DNA of 64,000 nt from Fasciola hepatica (lineage: Eukaryota > Platyhelminthes > Trematoda > Plagiorchiida > Fasciolidae), in the NCBI GenBank assembly GCA_948099385.1, contig CANUEZ040000165.1, positions 5,530,501-5,594,500 on the forward strand, written 5' to 3'. Every line of letters starts with the position of its first letter. The first letter of the stretch is position 1. The notes under the pieces were generated by a model, which had not been told where the DNA came from, did no database searches, and saw only the letters and a list, made by a program, of their open reading frames with translations. The translations under genes were made by a program, and so were the position numbers. Below are positions 14,844 to 26,800 of the stretch, in pieces.

Positions 14844-17800
14844 TTGTGTACATGTCTAGGGAGCGGGCATATGAGCACAAATTAGATAAGATAATTGCCG
14901 AATCGTCACATGCAATATCTATTTTATATTGACCGATCAAATCTGAACGCTTTTGTATACTCTCATTTGATGTGATATTGAATAAAGCTAAAATTGCTTT
15001 TTGCATGGCGAGGGAAAGAATGAAAGTTCGGTCTGTGACCGTAGTTGTACGAATATTCGTCGTCTTAAAAACGAATAAACACTGAAGTTTTCTTTCATGA
15101 TAAACTCAGCAAAATAACGGACGAGAAGGGATTCCCAAATAGTTTGTGGAACAACATCCTACGACGGCCGAAAAAGCAAGGTCCGGCTGAGAAGCGCAGA
15201 TGGAATGAAGCACGTCTTCCAAAATGACACAGATAAAAGAACGAGATTGCGCAACACAGAACTTACGAGTGAGTTTTTAAAGCAACTGTACTGCGGGTTC
15301 GTAAGCATTGTATGTTTTTATGCGTTAGTATACCAGCGAGTAAGCATAAAAAGTATAAGCATCAGTAACCATTCGCTTGCAATAAGCTAAATATTAATAT
15401 AACGGGAAGAATGCGGTCAGCAAGTAAAGATAGCTCCTAAAAATTCGGTAGCAGTGTGTGAGGGGAAGTAGACGTTCTCTCAAGCCAATCACATAAACAC
15501 AGATACAGCCCTTCTCATAGAACCACCCTCGGCAACTGACCTGGAGATCTACGAACAATAAGCTCGTCTTTTATTTGACGCCCGGTGGTGGTGTAAGCCC
15601 GTATCACCACCTTTTAGGTACGAGGTCGCGAACCCTGCCACTGCCGGTCACACAGATGCCAGGCAGCAAGCAATTCGCTATCTTCCGGCTCGTAACCATG
15701 TCTGATCTATCTGAACCCTATGTGGTTCTCGACTCCAAGCTTCGGGGTCATGACTGCAAGTTATGCTTCATAGGAAAGTGAAACCTGGAGGTAATGGAGT
15801 GTACCTCTTTCACTGGATTTACGCACAGTCAAGCAATAAAAATACCGTAACATTGTGTGTGACAGACACATCTTGGTTGGGTTGACTCCTGTAACGGTAG
15901 GACACAGATCGCTATGCTGATTTTTGGCTGATGCAAGTGTTGATGCCCATCGGTATGCTTAACACCGACTTACGAATTCTTTTCTGTTTTGTCTTGCAGA
16001 TCAGCGCTTGCAACCCTCTGCCGGAGATCGTTGCTCCGGCCAGTCTATAACACCTCAAAAACCTAGAGGTCGGTTTGTGAGATTTTACCCAATAGGCGAG
16101 CTCCATATTGAACCCAGGAAAAAATACGTTTGGTTGGATAAAATAACTCAACTAGCTTTGCCTTAAACGTGACTTCAACTCTTCGCGGGGAATGCCGGAA
16201 AATGTATAACGAATAAAATGACTCTTTGAGTATTCCGTGTGCTACGTGCTTTAGTCTTCCGAATTTCTCACTATCATTGTTCAATTCAAGCAGTCTGATA
16301 AACGTCTGAGATATCTTTGATCATTTGGATCCATCAGAAAATTTCCGACAGTTATCGAAACACTCGCCCGAAAAACGCAACTCAAATAGGATGTAGTTAT
16401 CTCAATGTGTCCCCGTTGTGCAAGAGGGACACAATCATCGCAATTGGCATCACGGGCATTCATGAGCTGGAAGCGGAATCAAAAATGCCATCAATTCATC
16501 CTTATAGCAATAAATGATAGAGGAAATTTTCCCCGCAGCACAGAATAAATGGGGAACTTGAAGATTACACCCCGAACGGCAAGTGGTGTAATATGGTCAG
16601 TTTGGTGTGGGCAGCGAACAGACTTGTTAGCAGATGCTGCATTAGCGTCCCCGATACGGAATGTGCTGAGATCGGGACAGCATTCAGGATTTCTTGGTGC
16701 AAAACAGCGGGTTAACATAATAGGAAAAGAGTCATGCGATCTGAGGAGCACGAACCGTATTTGAGGTATGTTGTAGTCGCATTCGATGTGGGATCAATCG
16801 AGTCAAGAAATGATCATGTGACCCTGGTTCGTCTTCGGTTTGCTGATTTGTTTCACACATATCAAACGGGACACGCGCGGGATAAACGCAAAACAGAATG
16901 TGATACTTTTGTGTTACAAAGAGGTGTGTATAAAAGACAGATAAATAAAAGGCATTGTGGATGAAACAGGAAACTACGGAGGTTTTGCTGACCTCTATGA
17001 GATGCAGTGTTCTAAAATTGACAAAGTCTCAAACTGAACCAGCTTTACATGTCGCCTTCCGATGCCCTTAGTTTCAAAAAAAGATTTTTCTCCAAACACA
17101 ACTGTTTTGAGGTGGTTTCTACGCGGCAGCGAGGTTTATTAAGTGTGCCATACCACTCTGGTGGCAGACAGCTCCGCTGTCGCCCGGCTCGCTACCACGC
17201 CAAACCCACTGAGGCCTTATGCGGTTCTCCATTCCAAGTCTCACGGTTGGGTTACCGGTTCTCACATCAATTATAAATTTCACAAATCATATGAGTTATC
17301 TTCTTCGTTCAACTGCTCACACTCACTCACAAAACTCGCATCAAGCTCACACTATCCTTACTAAGCTTCATCGTTTGAACCGAAATATTGACTCGAAGCA
17401 TCACTTTCTTCAATCTTCGTGTACAATGGCATTATATTCATTGAAAAACAAATTTCCCCCTCGTCAGACATGAATCGTTAATTTTTCAACTACTCAGTTC
17501 ATTCTTGCTTTTTTCTCAAATCTATTGTCTGTGCCTACATCCACCAATCTGCCGCCCTCTCTCGATCCTCGCATCTAGATTTCTCCAACCGGGACTTTCA
17601 ACTTATGTGTTTGGAAATTCGTTTCCCTTTATTTTATACTGTTTACCACTACCTCAGCAGCAATGACCCTCTGATTTTTCAGTTATTTTCAAACATTGAG
17701 AAACTGACTTCAACAGACCTCATCTGCCAAATTACCCTTGTTGGTGATTTTAACGTCCACATCAAGGATTGGCTATTGAACTCATAGGACATTTCAACTA

Positions 17801-20800
17801 TGAGACGCAAAGCTGAGGCTTTTGCTATAGTAAACAACCTTTGCTAACTGGTGGACCTCCCCACACGCATTCCCGGTCGTACTGGCCACCGTCCACATAC
17901 TCTTGACCTCATACTCACATCCATTCCCTAACATTACCTCCTTGTCTCCCCTGGGTTCATCGGACCATTGCCTCCTCTCACTTTCCACTCAATCCTCTCA
18001 TCCCGTCCCACCACCGAACTCTAGACGCACATTCTGGTGTTAAGATTCTGCTGATTAGGGTGATCTTCGTGACTTCCTGGCCTGTTACCCCTGCAATAAC
18101 TGATTTTTTGTGTCCGATGTTCCCGTGTCTGTTTCAAATTTCACTAAGTCGCTTCTTCAAGATATGCACATTTACATTCCTCATTTATCTAAACCCGGAA
18201 AGCCACGATACTCTGAGTGGTTTAACCACACTCGAAACCGTGCTGTCCGTTTGAAAAACTCGACATACCGCCGGTGGTACCACTCAACCAACCAAGAATC
18301 TCGACACCGCTTTTTGCAACCTAGGAACAAATGCTCGCTTACCACTCAGAAAAGCAAAAGAACACTTCGTATGCCCCAAACCTGAACGAATAGTCTTGTC
18401 CGTTACCCGTAGTCATTCATTCTGGTCTCTGGCAAAGGCAATTTCCCGTAATTTCTGTCCTCCCAACTTTCTTCCAGCTTGCAATTCCTCTAGTACTCTG
18501 GTCTGTGATCCTCTCGGTAAGGTTGAGGTTTTAGCCCCAAATACCACTCTATTTGTCCGTTTACTTCTCCGCCTTTCTCTCGCGCTCCCAGTCACATTTT
18601 TCTTCCTGTAATAATCACCAGAAAGGTTCATCAAGTTCCACCTAATCTTGTTTCCGAACCACCCGGTCCGGATGGTATTCCGCCCATCTTCCTAAAAATC
18701 TGTGCTCCAGAGTTATCTCCCGTTTTACCTCGTCTAATCACCTCTTTCCTAAACCAAGAAGCTTTAAAGTCTTCGTGAAAAACACCATTATTTTTGCTGT
18801 CCCCAAACATGGTGACCCTCCCGACTCCAACAACTATCATCCCATTACCCTCACTTCTGGGCTTTTTTAAGGTTTTTGAAACCTTTATCTCTGACCTACT
18901 GCGTCCGTTCCTTGAACGTGAAGGTTTGCTGAGTGATCGGCAATGTGGATCCCGTCCGCGAGGTTCTACGGGCGACCTACTGGCGATCATCTCACACTCT
19001 TGGTTGGCCGCACTCGATAACCGTGGAGAAACTAAATTGGTCTCACTGGATATCTCAAAAGCCTTCGACCGAGTTTCGCATAATGGTCTACTGTCGAAAC
19101 TGCCTTCATTCGGGTTCAATCTGGCTCTCGTATCATGAATGTCATGTTTCCTCCGCAAGCGAACCATCTCCGTCCGAGTCGGTAGGGCTCTACCTCAGCC
19201 ATTCCTTCTAAATCCTGGTTCCTCAAGGTTCCATACTTGCGCCCGTCCTCTTTCCTCTGTTTATGAATGATCTTATATCTTTAACCTCCAACCCACTTCG
19301 CTGTTTTACCGATGATGCCACTCTTCATTGCTTCCTTTCTTACCTCGCAACTCACCAGGCCACCACGAACATTGATCACGGTTGTTCTGTTCTTAATGCG
19401 TCTCTTGATTCTGATCTAGAACAAAACTTAGCTTGCGGTCCCACCAACAATGTCTGTTCCATTGCTCTACAACCTCCTTCATCTTTCACTTAAACATCTC
19501 CCTTATTATCCTTATCTGAATTTTTGCTCGACTTCCCTTTGCTCCACAGGGTCACTTTCCTTACTGGACTTATACATAAATTCTTCTCCTTGTCAGTCTC
19601 CTTTTGTGTCTATGCTTGCCTCCCGCACTGCGCGCAAAGTTGGTTTTCTATTCCGCGCCAGATGCCTTTTTACACCCGCTCACCTTCTTTTGTTCAAAGC
19701 TCAAATCCACCCGACTCTTGCATACCGTTCTTCCTCTTCTTGATCCAGTTCAAAATAGGCTGTCAGATTATTCAATGTTCCTTCTCTAACCTCCATTCGG
19801 CAGTCACTTGCCCGTTGCCGAGAAGTTACTTCACTATCTCTTTTCTACTGTTATTGCCTTGTTTTTTGTTCATCAGAACTCGTCTCGGCAGTTCTTCTTC
19901 TCATGATTTTCTGTCGCTCATCTCGTGTGCAGGCGGCCAATCATCCGTGTCAGGTCTCTGTCCCTAGATGTCGAACTTCCTTATTTCTGTCTTTCTTCAC
20001 CCCCCGAACTCTAAGCCTTTGGAACGCTCTTCCTCTTTCCGTATTTCCAATTACTTATAATCTTTCTGTTTTCAAAGGCAGAAGCAACAAACTGAATCTT
20101 ACTTGAATGTTTCTCATACATATCCTTTTTGCAGTATGTCGTTTAACTATAGGGTTTACCCATTTTACTGTAAACCACGTTATATGTACTAAAAAAAGTT
20201 CAGTTTATTCAACTATTAACCTCATACTTGGTGCTTTGGTTCTGGTTTCTACTTCGCAGTATCGTTCAATCGAGAGCAAAAAGAAAAGTACAGACAGCAA
20301 ACAAACAAAAATGAAAGCTATCGGCGCAAATCATGAAGACAAACAAACAGCTCAAATGATATGACGTCACCGATCGTAGAACCTAGCCTAGCCATCGGCT
20401 GGGCTGGTCTCTTGCATCCCAACCGTAAAGGCTAACACGCTCACCGGTTAAGGTTTTTATACCTTTTTTTATCATGCCATGGATTGATCCACACCCTCAA
20501 CTTCGCATTGCCTTGGAGGACAATATACAAAACAAGGACTGGCATGATGAAAAATTTGCTACAAGAATGTAAGCATGCGAATCTTTTTAAACGGACGATG
20601 ATATGTTCCAGTGAGTTCACTCACTCCACGGAACATTTCCCCCATCGTAAAATACCAAGAAACAGTCATTCCATTTTACGTTTTTCACTTCCTCACTTTC
20701 TGACGGTTTTGTGTAATGTCCTCTGCGTTACCAAATCCGGCTTGGTGTCATTGTAACCAGTCGGTATAGTGGATCTACGGCTGGGAATACTTACCACAAT

Positions 20801-23800
20801 TAACGGTTTACGAAATCGAAATAGTTCTGCGTATCGACCCATTGTGTGCCATGGGGCATACAATTTGACAAATACGAGATCGTCCGAAGTGAACAAGTCC
20901 TCTGATCCCAGAGCCTCAATCCGATATCGATCCATGGATGATGGAGGTCCTTGTGTGGTATCATGTTTTTGTAGACCCTGTCGTAACGCATGAGTCGAGG
21001 GTTCTGGTGGTAGGGCTGATGTGCTTGGGACCAGGTGTTTTCTGATTGCTCGTTCCGGCTCAGTGGTGCTAGTCGCACCAAGCAATTTACCAAAGCAATC
21101 TTCGACCTGCATGGAGAATAGAGATAAAATGTGATGTGTATCGTTCAACTCGCAATAGCAGTGGTTTCAGGCGGGTAGAAAAGCAAATGGCTTCAATGAG
21201 AAAACTAGTACAATAAAATTATAACAGCAAGCTCAATGCGACTTTGATGGCAAAAAACTTTTGTTGCGGTAGAAATCGAACCAACACATGAACAGAATGT
21301 ATGACAGTTGATTCAGTTAGTAAAATGAAGTGTTGGGCAGCACCGCAACCACGCAAAGCACTGTCAAACCAGATGCGCTGAGGGTTTTGTTTAGTCCACT
21401 ACCTAGAATGGCAGGATAAAAGTTCTCGGCTATCCTCCTCCATTACTGGCAGACACTAATCAGCTGTCGCCCGGTTTGGAAACACGCCTAACCTACTAGG
21501 AACTCAAGTGATTCTCCACTTCGATTCTCTAAATCAGATGAGTGATCATCTCTAATGGTGCAGTGGGCGTTTTAGACTATAGGGTTTCGCCTTCCACTGC
21601 ACTCATGTGCAATCATGTAATACAAAACGTATAGTAGACCTAAATGGCCATGGGGTCAGCTTGTTTCACAGTACTCATTGGAAACAGAATAATAAAACTC
21701 TGTAACACTTTTGTAAGCAAAAAATATCAACTGAAAATGGCAATGATGCACAAGCGTTATTTCATGGGTCGTTCATATGAAATACAATAATTGGATTTAA
21801 TTCAGTTATTCTTACATTTGATTATACTGAGTGATGGGAAAAGTGGTGCCCCTGGTCGGAGCCTGTCGTGACCACATACTACCATACTTTGTTCCCTATC
21901 CCTTTATTTAGGTATCCAGCGAAATTCCCGGTGCCAGCAATCGCAGTGTTGCTTCGTGCAGAATTTTTCGCTTTCCCATGACGATAGGTGAATAAAGCCC
22001 TCCAATCTAACACAAACGCACTGACACGTTATTTCACACTTTACATCTGTTTAAGATTAACATATTTAGCTTCAGCACATTGATGTACACGTAACGACAG
22101 TTAGGTTTGGTTTTCAGGTTCGAGACTGTACCTTGACGTGGTGTGATGGATTACGTGCTTCTATGACACAAAGAGCTGTGCAGGATGGCTTCTTCTTCAA
22201 GCCGGAGATGCAATTCTTACCTGACAGGTCAACGGGTAGAGGTCAAACAAAGTCCAGTCTCCTGGTCCTCCAGGTTGGGGGTTGATTTGAGCTGGCAACT
22301 CAATCGGCAAAATCAGTGAAGAAATAATTGATCCAAGCAAATGGGCTTCCACTCAGCCACTCCGCTACCTTGCGCACAGGTTACTGTTAGAACTTAAGGC
22401 TTTGGATGAAAACGCTAATAGTTCATTTGTTTTGAAGCCGAACACCCCAGAAGTACCCGTCCAACATCTCCCATGAAGTGCACGAATAGAAAGAATTCCA
22501 TACTGCATCGATCGTCGCGCAGGATAACCAGGACCGCGCTGCCCATTGCATCGAGCGGGGTGGGTAGTGATAAGTGGGCAACTACTCAGAGTTCCATCTC
22601 TTTTATCCAACCTTTGTCTTCTGTCCCCAACCACCTCTTTTCGCCCCCTCTATCCACCCATAATGCTCCCACTGATAACAATCCCTATACTCACAACGGT
22701 TCACTGCCAAATAGTGTCGTGCACAATCCTCTGTCTTGTAACTCACATCTTCTCAAGCCCTGTTAGCCTCTGAATCTCGGCTCCTTCAACGTGCATACTG
22801 TCGTGCAGGCCAGTCAGCAGGTATGCATAGCGCTCACAATAGATTATCTGAAGATTGATGTCTGTTGCGTAAGTGAAACGCGTATCCAGGATTCAAGCAG
22901 TGTGATCCAACTAACTGCTCCTGGTATCTCATCAAAGTATTTTCTACGCACTTCAGGAGACGAAATGGCTCGAGCTGCGAGTCAACGTGGTATACGGATG
23001 GTCTTGATTGACAAGAATGAGCCTGTCCTTTAGACTGGATACCGGTTATTAGTCATTTATGAGCTGTAAGACTACAGGGGTTAGTCGGCGTTCGAAAGGA
23101 TATTTGTGTTAAGCGCAATTTGTTTGTGATCTCGGCATACGCCCCCAACGGACTGCAGCTCAGACGCGCAGAAAGATAAGTTCTATGATGCCCTCGCCAC
23201 TCTCGTTCGCAGCAGTAAGGGTTCTGACATTGTAGTGCTAGCTGGTGACTTCAATGCACAAGTTGGCAAACTTAGTGCGTCAGAAGCTTGTTTAGATGGC
23301 CGTTGTGCTTTACCCGCTGAGTGTACAGATAACGGGAGTAGGCTTCTCCAGTTTTGTGCAGACAATCGATTGTTCTTGTCTAGCACCAATTTCCGACACA
23401 GTTCGCGTCACACAGCGACATGGCCTTCTAACTCTACAGGTACTTTGAGTCAAATTGATCATATTGCCGTAAGCTACCGGTGGCGCAGTTCTGTTCAGAA
23501 CTGTAGATCTTACTGGTCCACGTACAAAGCGTCGAACCATGCATTAGTTTTAATGCGATTATCTCTCCAGCTCCATGGTCATCGTCGCAAACAGCAAACC
23601 CGATTAGCCGTGCAACGTTTGTGTGATACAGAACTTCGCACCAGTTATTAACAGAAATTAGTACATGAGTCAGGATCTACGACGAACAGTAATGTAGATG
23701 AGCATTGGGCACATATCAAACAGGCGATGCACATGGCAGCAGGTTTTGCCTGTGGTCCTAGATCCGATGTCCATCAAAGACAATGGATCTCGCAAGAGTC

Positions 23801-26800
23801 GCTGAGTACAATGGAGGAAAAGCGTCAGCTCTCGAACCGTAAGGAGATGAATAAGATGCGGAGAAAGCTGCAAAGACAAGTTACGAAAATCCTTAAGAAT
23901 GATCGCGAAAATTGGTGGGTCAAGGTAGCCAAAGAAATGGAAATAGCAGCTTCTTCAGGTAACAGTCAAAGATTGTTCAAACTTATTCTTGACACCGGTG
24001 GACGGCGCATCCAGGTTAGTGAAACTATTTGCGATAGAAATGGAGAACCCATCCATAGCAAGCAGCAAAGGCTCAACGTTGGGCCAAATACTTCAAGGAA
24101 CAGTTTAGTTGGCCGCGCGCTAGTGTAGCTACTCCTGTGTCAACAACTGCGTTTTTTTGGGGAGTATCACTTGAGCCTCCACCGGAAGTGAAAATGGAGT
24201 CAGGCATCCGGTTACTTAGACGTGGAAAAGTGGTTAATCCCGACGGACTACCTTCAGTTCTCTTCAAAATAGGTGATGATGCGTTGATAAAATCACTTAC
24301 GATCCTGATCCGTGACATTTGGAACAAGGAACGTATTCCGTCATTATGAGACGAGCCATTGGTTGTACCTGTTTTCAAGAAGGAAAAACGCAATGACTAA
24401 AGTAACCATCGTGGGATCTGCTTAATTCCGATAGTCACCAAGGCATTAGCCTCGATTTTGCTGCGCCGTCTTACACCGGCTCGCGAGGAACGCCCGCGAA
24501 CACGAGGCCGGACTCTGCACAGGTCGAGGATGCATAGACCAAATTTTTACTCTTCGGCGATTACTTGAGGCACATTACACACACCACCAACCGACAATAA
24601 TGGTTTTCTTCGATTTAAAAGGCACCTTCGATTTAGTTGATCAAGCACGGCTATTCAGTACTCATCATCGAAAAGGTATGCCCCAGAAGTTCGTGAATCT
24701 ACCGAGACTATTGTACTCTCATACTTCTGGTCGCATAAGGGTCTACAGTGAACTATCAAGTTCATTCGAATGGACCAGCGGTGTTCGACATGGATATCCT
24801 TTGTCTCCATTCCTGTTCAACTTCGTCGCCGACGAGGTAATGCAGTACGCTTTGCGAAATCTACAGGACATGGGCGTCGTACTAGGAAACAGTGGGAGCT
24901 ATGTGATCTGGATTACTCAGACGACCTTGTCTGCTTGCTTGAATCCACGGAACATGCTCAACGTGCACTAGATAGACTCGCAAGAACTGTGGTTCCATTC
25001 GGCATGCGCTTTGCACCTTCAAAGTGTAAAGTGATGTTGCAAGACTGGACATCAACGATTCCTAGCCTGATGCTCGATAGGGAGGTGCTGGCAGTTGTCA
25101 ACCACTTCAGTTACCTCAGCACCAACGTGACGACGGATGGGGGCTCGGTAGTAGGGATGTGCATACGCGTATTCAAGGCTCGAGTGGCGTACGCTGGACC
25201 AAAGCACTTGCGGCGCCGACCTGATATTTCACTGAAGTTGAAAGGTCGTGTATACTGTGCCGCTGTTAGTTCAGTTTTGTTGAATGGTTGCGAGACTTGG
25301 GGTCTGCGTGCTGAAGATATTCGTCGTCTTGAGGTTTTCGACCACCAATGCTCGCGTGGTATCACTAAGATTGGGTGGAATAGCCGAGTGAGCAATGCTG
25401 AGGTCACAAATCGAGTATTGGGTACTAATTCAGAGGATATTCTATCACATCGTATTCAGCTTAGTAGACTTCGTTGGTTGGGACACGTGTTACGTATGTC
25501 AAACACATGTCCATCGTATCGTGCCCTGTTTTTCGTTCTTCCTAGGGATTGAAAGAAACCACATGGAGGTCAACAGATGACATGGCAACGAGGAATGAGG
25601 AAATGTATATCGAACTTAAGAAAAGTAGGTGCCTCAGGTCCTCGTGGTCGTGGTCCAAAACATTCCTCAACCAGCTGGCTAGAGACTCTGAAGGATATGG
25701 CAACGAACCGAGAACAGTGGGGATCGTGTTGTCACTTTCCGTCGAATCAGAATGAATGATCAATGTGCGTTTGTACAGTTTGCCTGTGTATTCCGTGTGC
25801 TGACTATTAGGGTGTTGTTTCTTTTGCGCACCCCTGTAGGCCGACTCCCTGTCCATCTTTCTATTTCTACGTGCAACGTGTTGAGAAAGGCAGTGGTTAA
25901 TGGAACTTGCCCTGCTGTTTAACGCTGTACGATGATAATGACGGTGATGATCCTCCGCAGTGTCTTACATGCTGCAGCATCCGATGGTCCGGTTGGTATA
26001 GCGGACAACGTTGGTACGAAAACTGCGGTTTCAGCCTGGATTACAGTGCACAAGCGAATATGAGCGACTAAACATGGGGGCTCGTACGAGGTGGACATCT
26101 GATACCTGGGAAAAGATTCTCTGTTAACCACTTTGGAGGATGTATTCACTGGTTAAAGCCCAGAAGCGATCAAAGAGTTTCTACCAAAAGCTGCACGAGA
26201 TCGTGCTTTCAGTAAGTCGAGTTGATACTATGATTTTAGCTAGACAGATGAATGCCAGAGTAGATAACCTGTCACCGAATAAGTTGCGCTGGCTTGGTTT
26301 CCTGTTGTTTGGAAAACGAGGATAATCTCTTAATGCTTCAGTCCGGTAAGCACCTTGTCTTCACTGGTAGGGACGGAGGTTTCCGGCATCCTCTCCATTC
26401 GATTCAATTATAGATCCAGGTCAACTATATCTCAATAAACTTCAGGTGACGGTATTGCACTCGAGACTTTCAATGATACTGAATCACTTGATTTGAATCC
26501 AAGCGCACTTTACAGTGGGCTGATTGAATTAACGGACTTAAATGATCACGCACGCTGTATCGGAGCTTGTATTATGACGAAATGTCCAAACTATCACACG
26601 TAATCATCCACTTCGGAAAAACCTAGAGAGTAACCTAATCAGAAGCCCCCTCCATCACAAGTACTCATTTGTGAATGCTGTGAACTTGTCTGGCTTGAGA
26701 AATTATGATCCAACACCATATCGTGAACCTTGGTTTCACGGCTAAACCTCTGCACCGGTCGACCTCGGTTTGTATAAAACATAATTACACATCTGTAAAC

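Larger units (their letters stand above)
10447..15580. other. Intron sequence with microsatellites, no exon recognised
   Basis: Apart from CA, AT, GT and G runs listed separately and a tRNA-like box near 14.6 kb, nothing typed was found. A B-box-like GGTTCGAATCC is present on the minus strand at 13311-13321 without a recognisable A-box. Confidence 0.5.

Noticed and set aside
18631..19167. 178-codon minus-strand open frame, the longest on that strand nearby
   Set aside because: It is antisense to the reverse transcriptase of the Jockey-type LINE, which explains its openness; no motif of its own.
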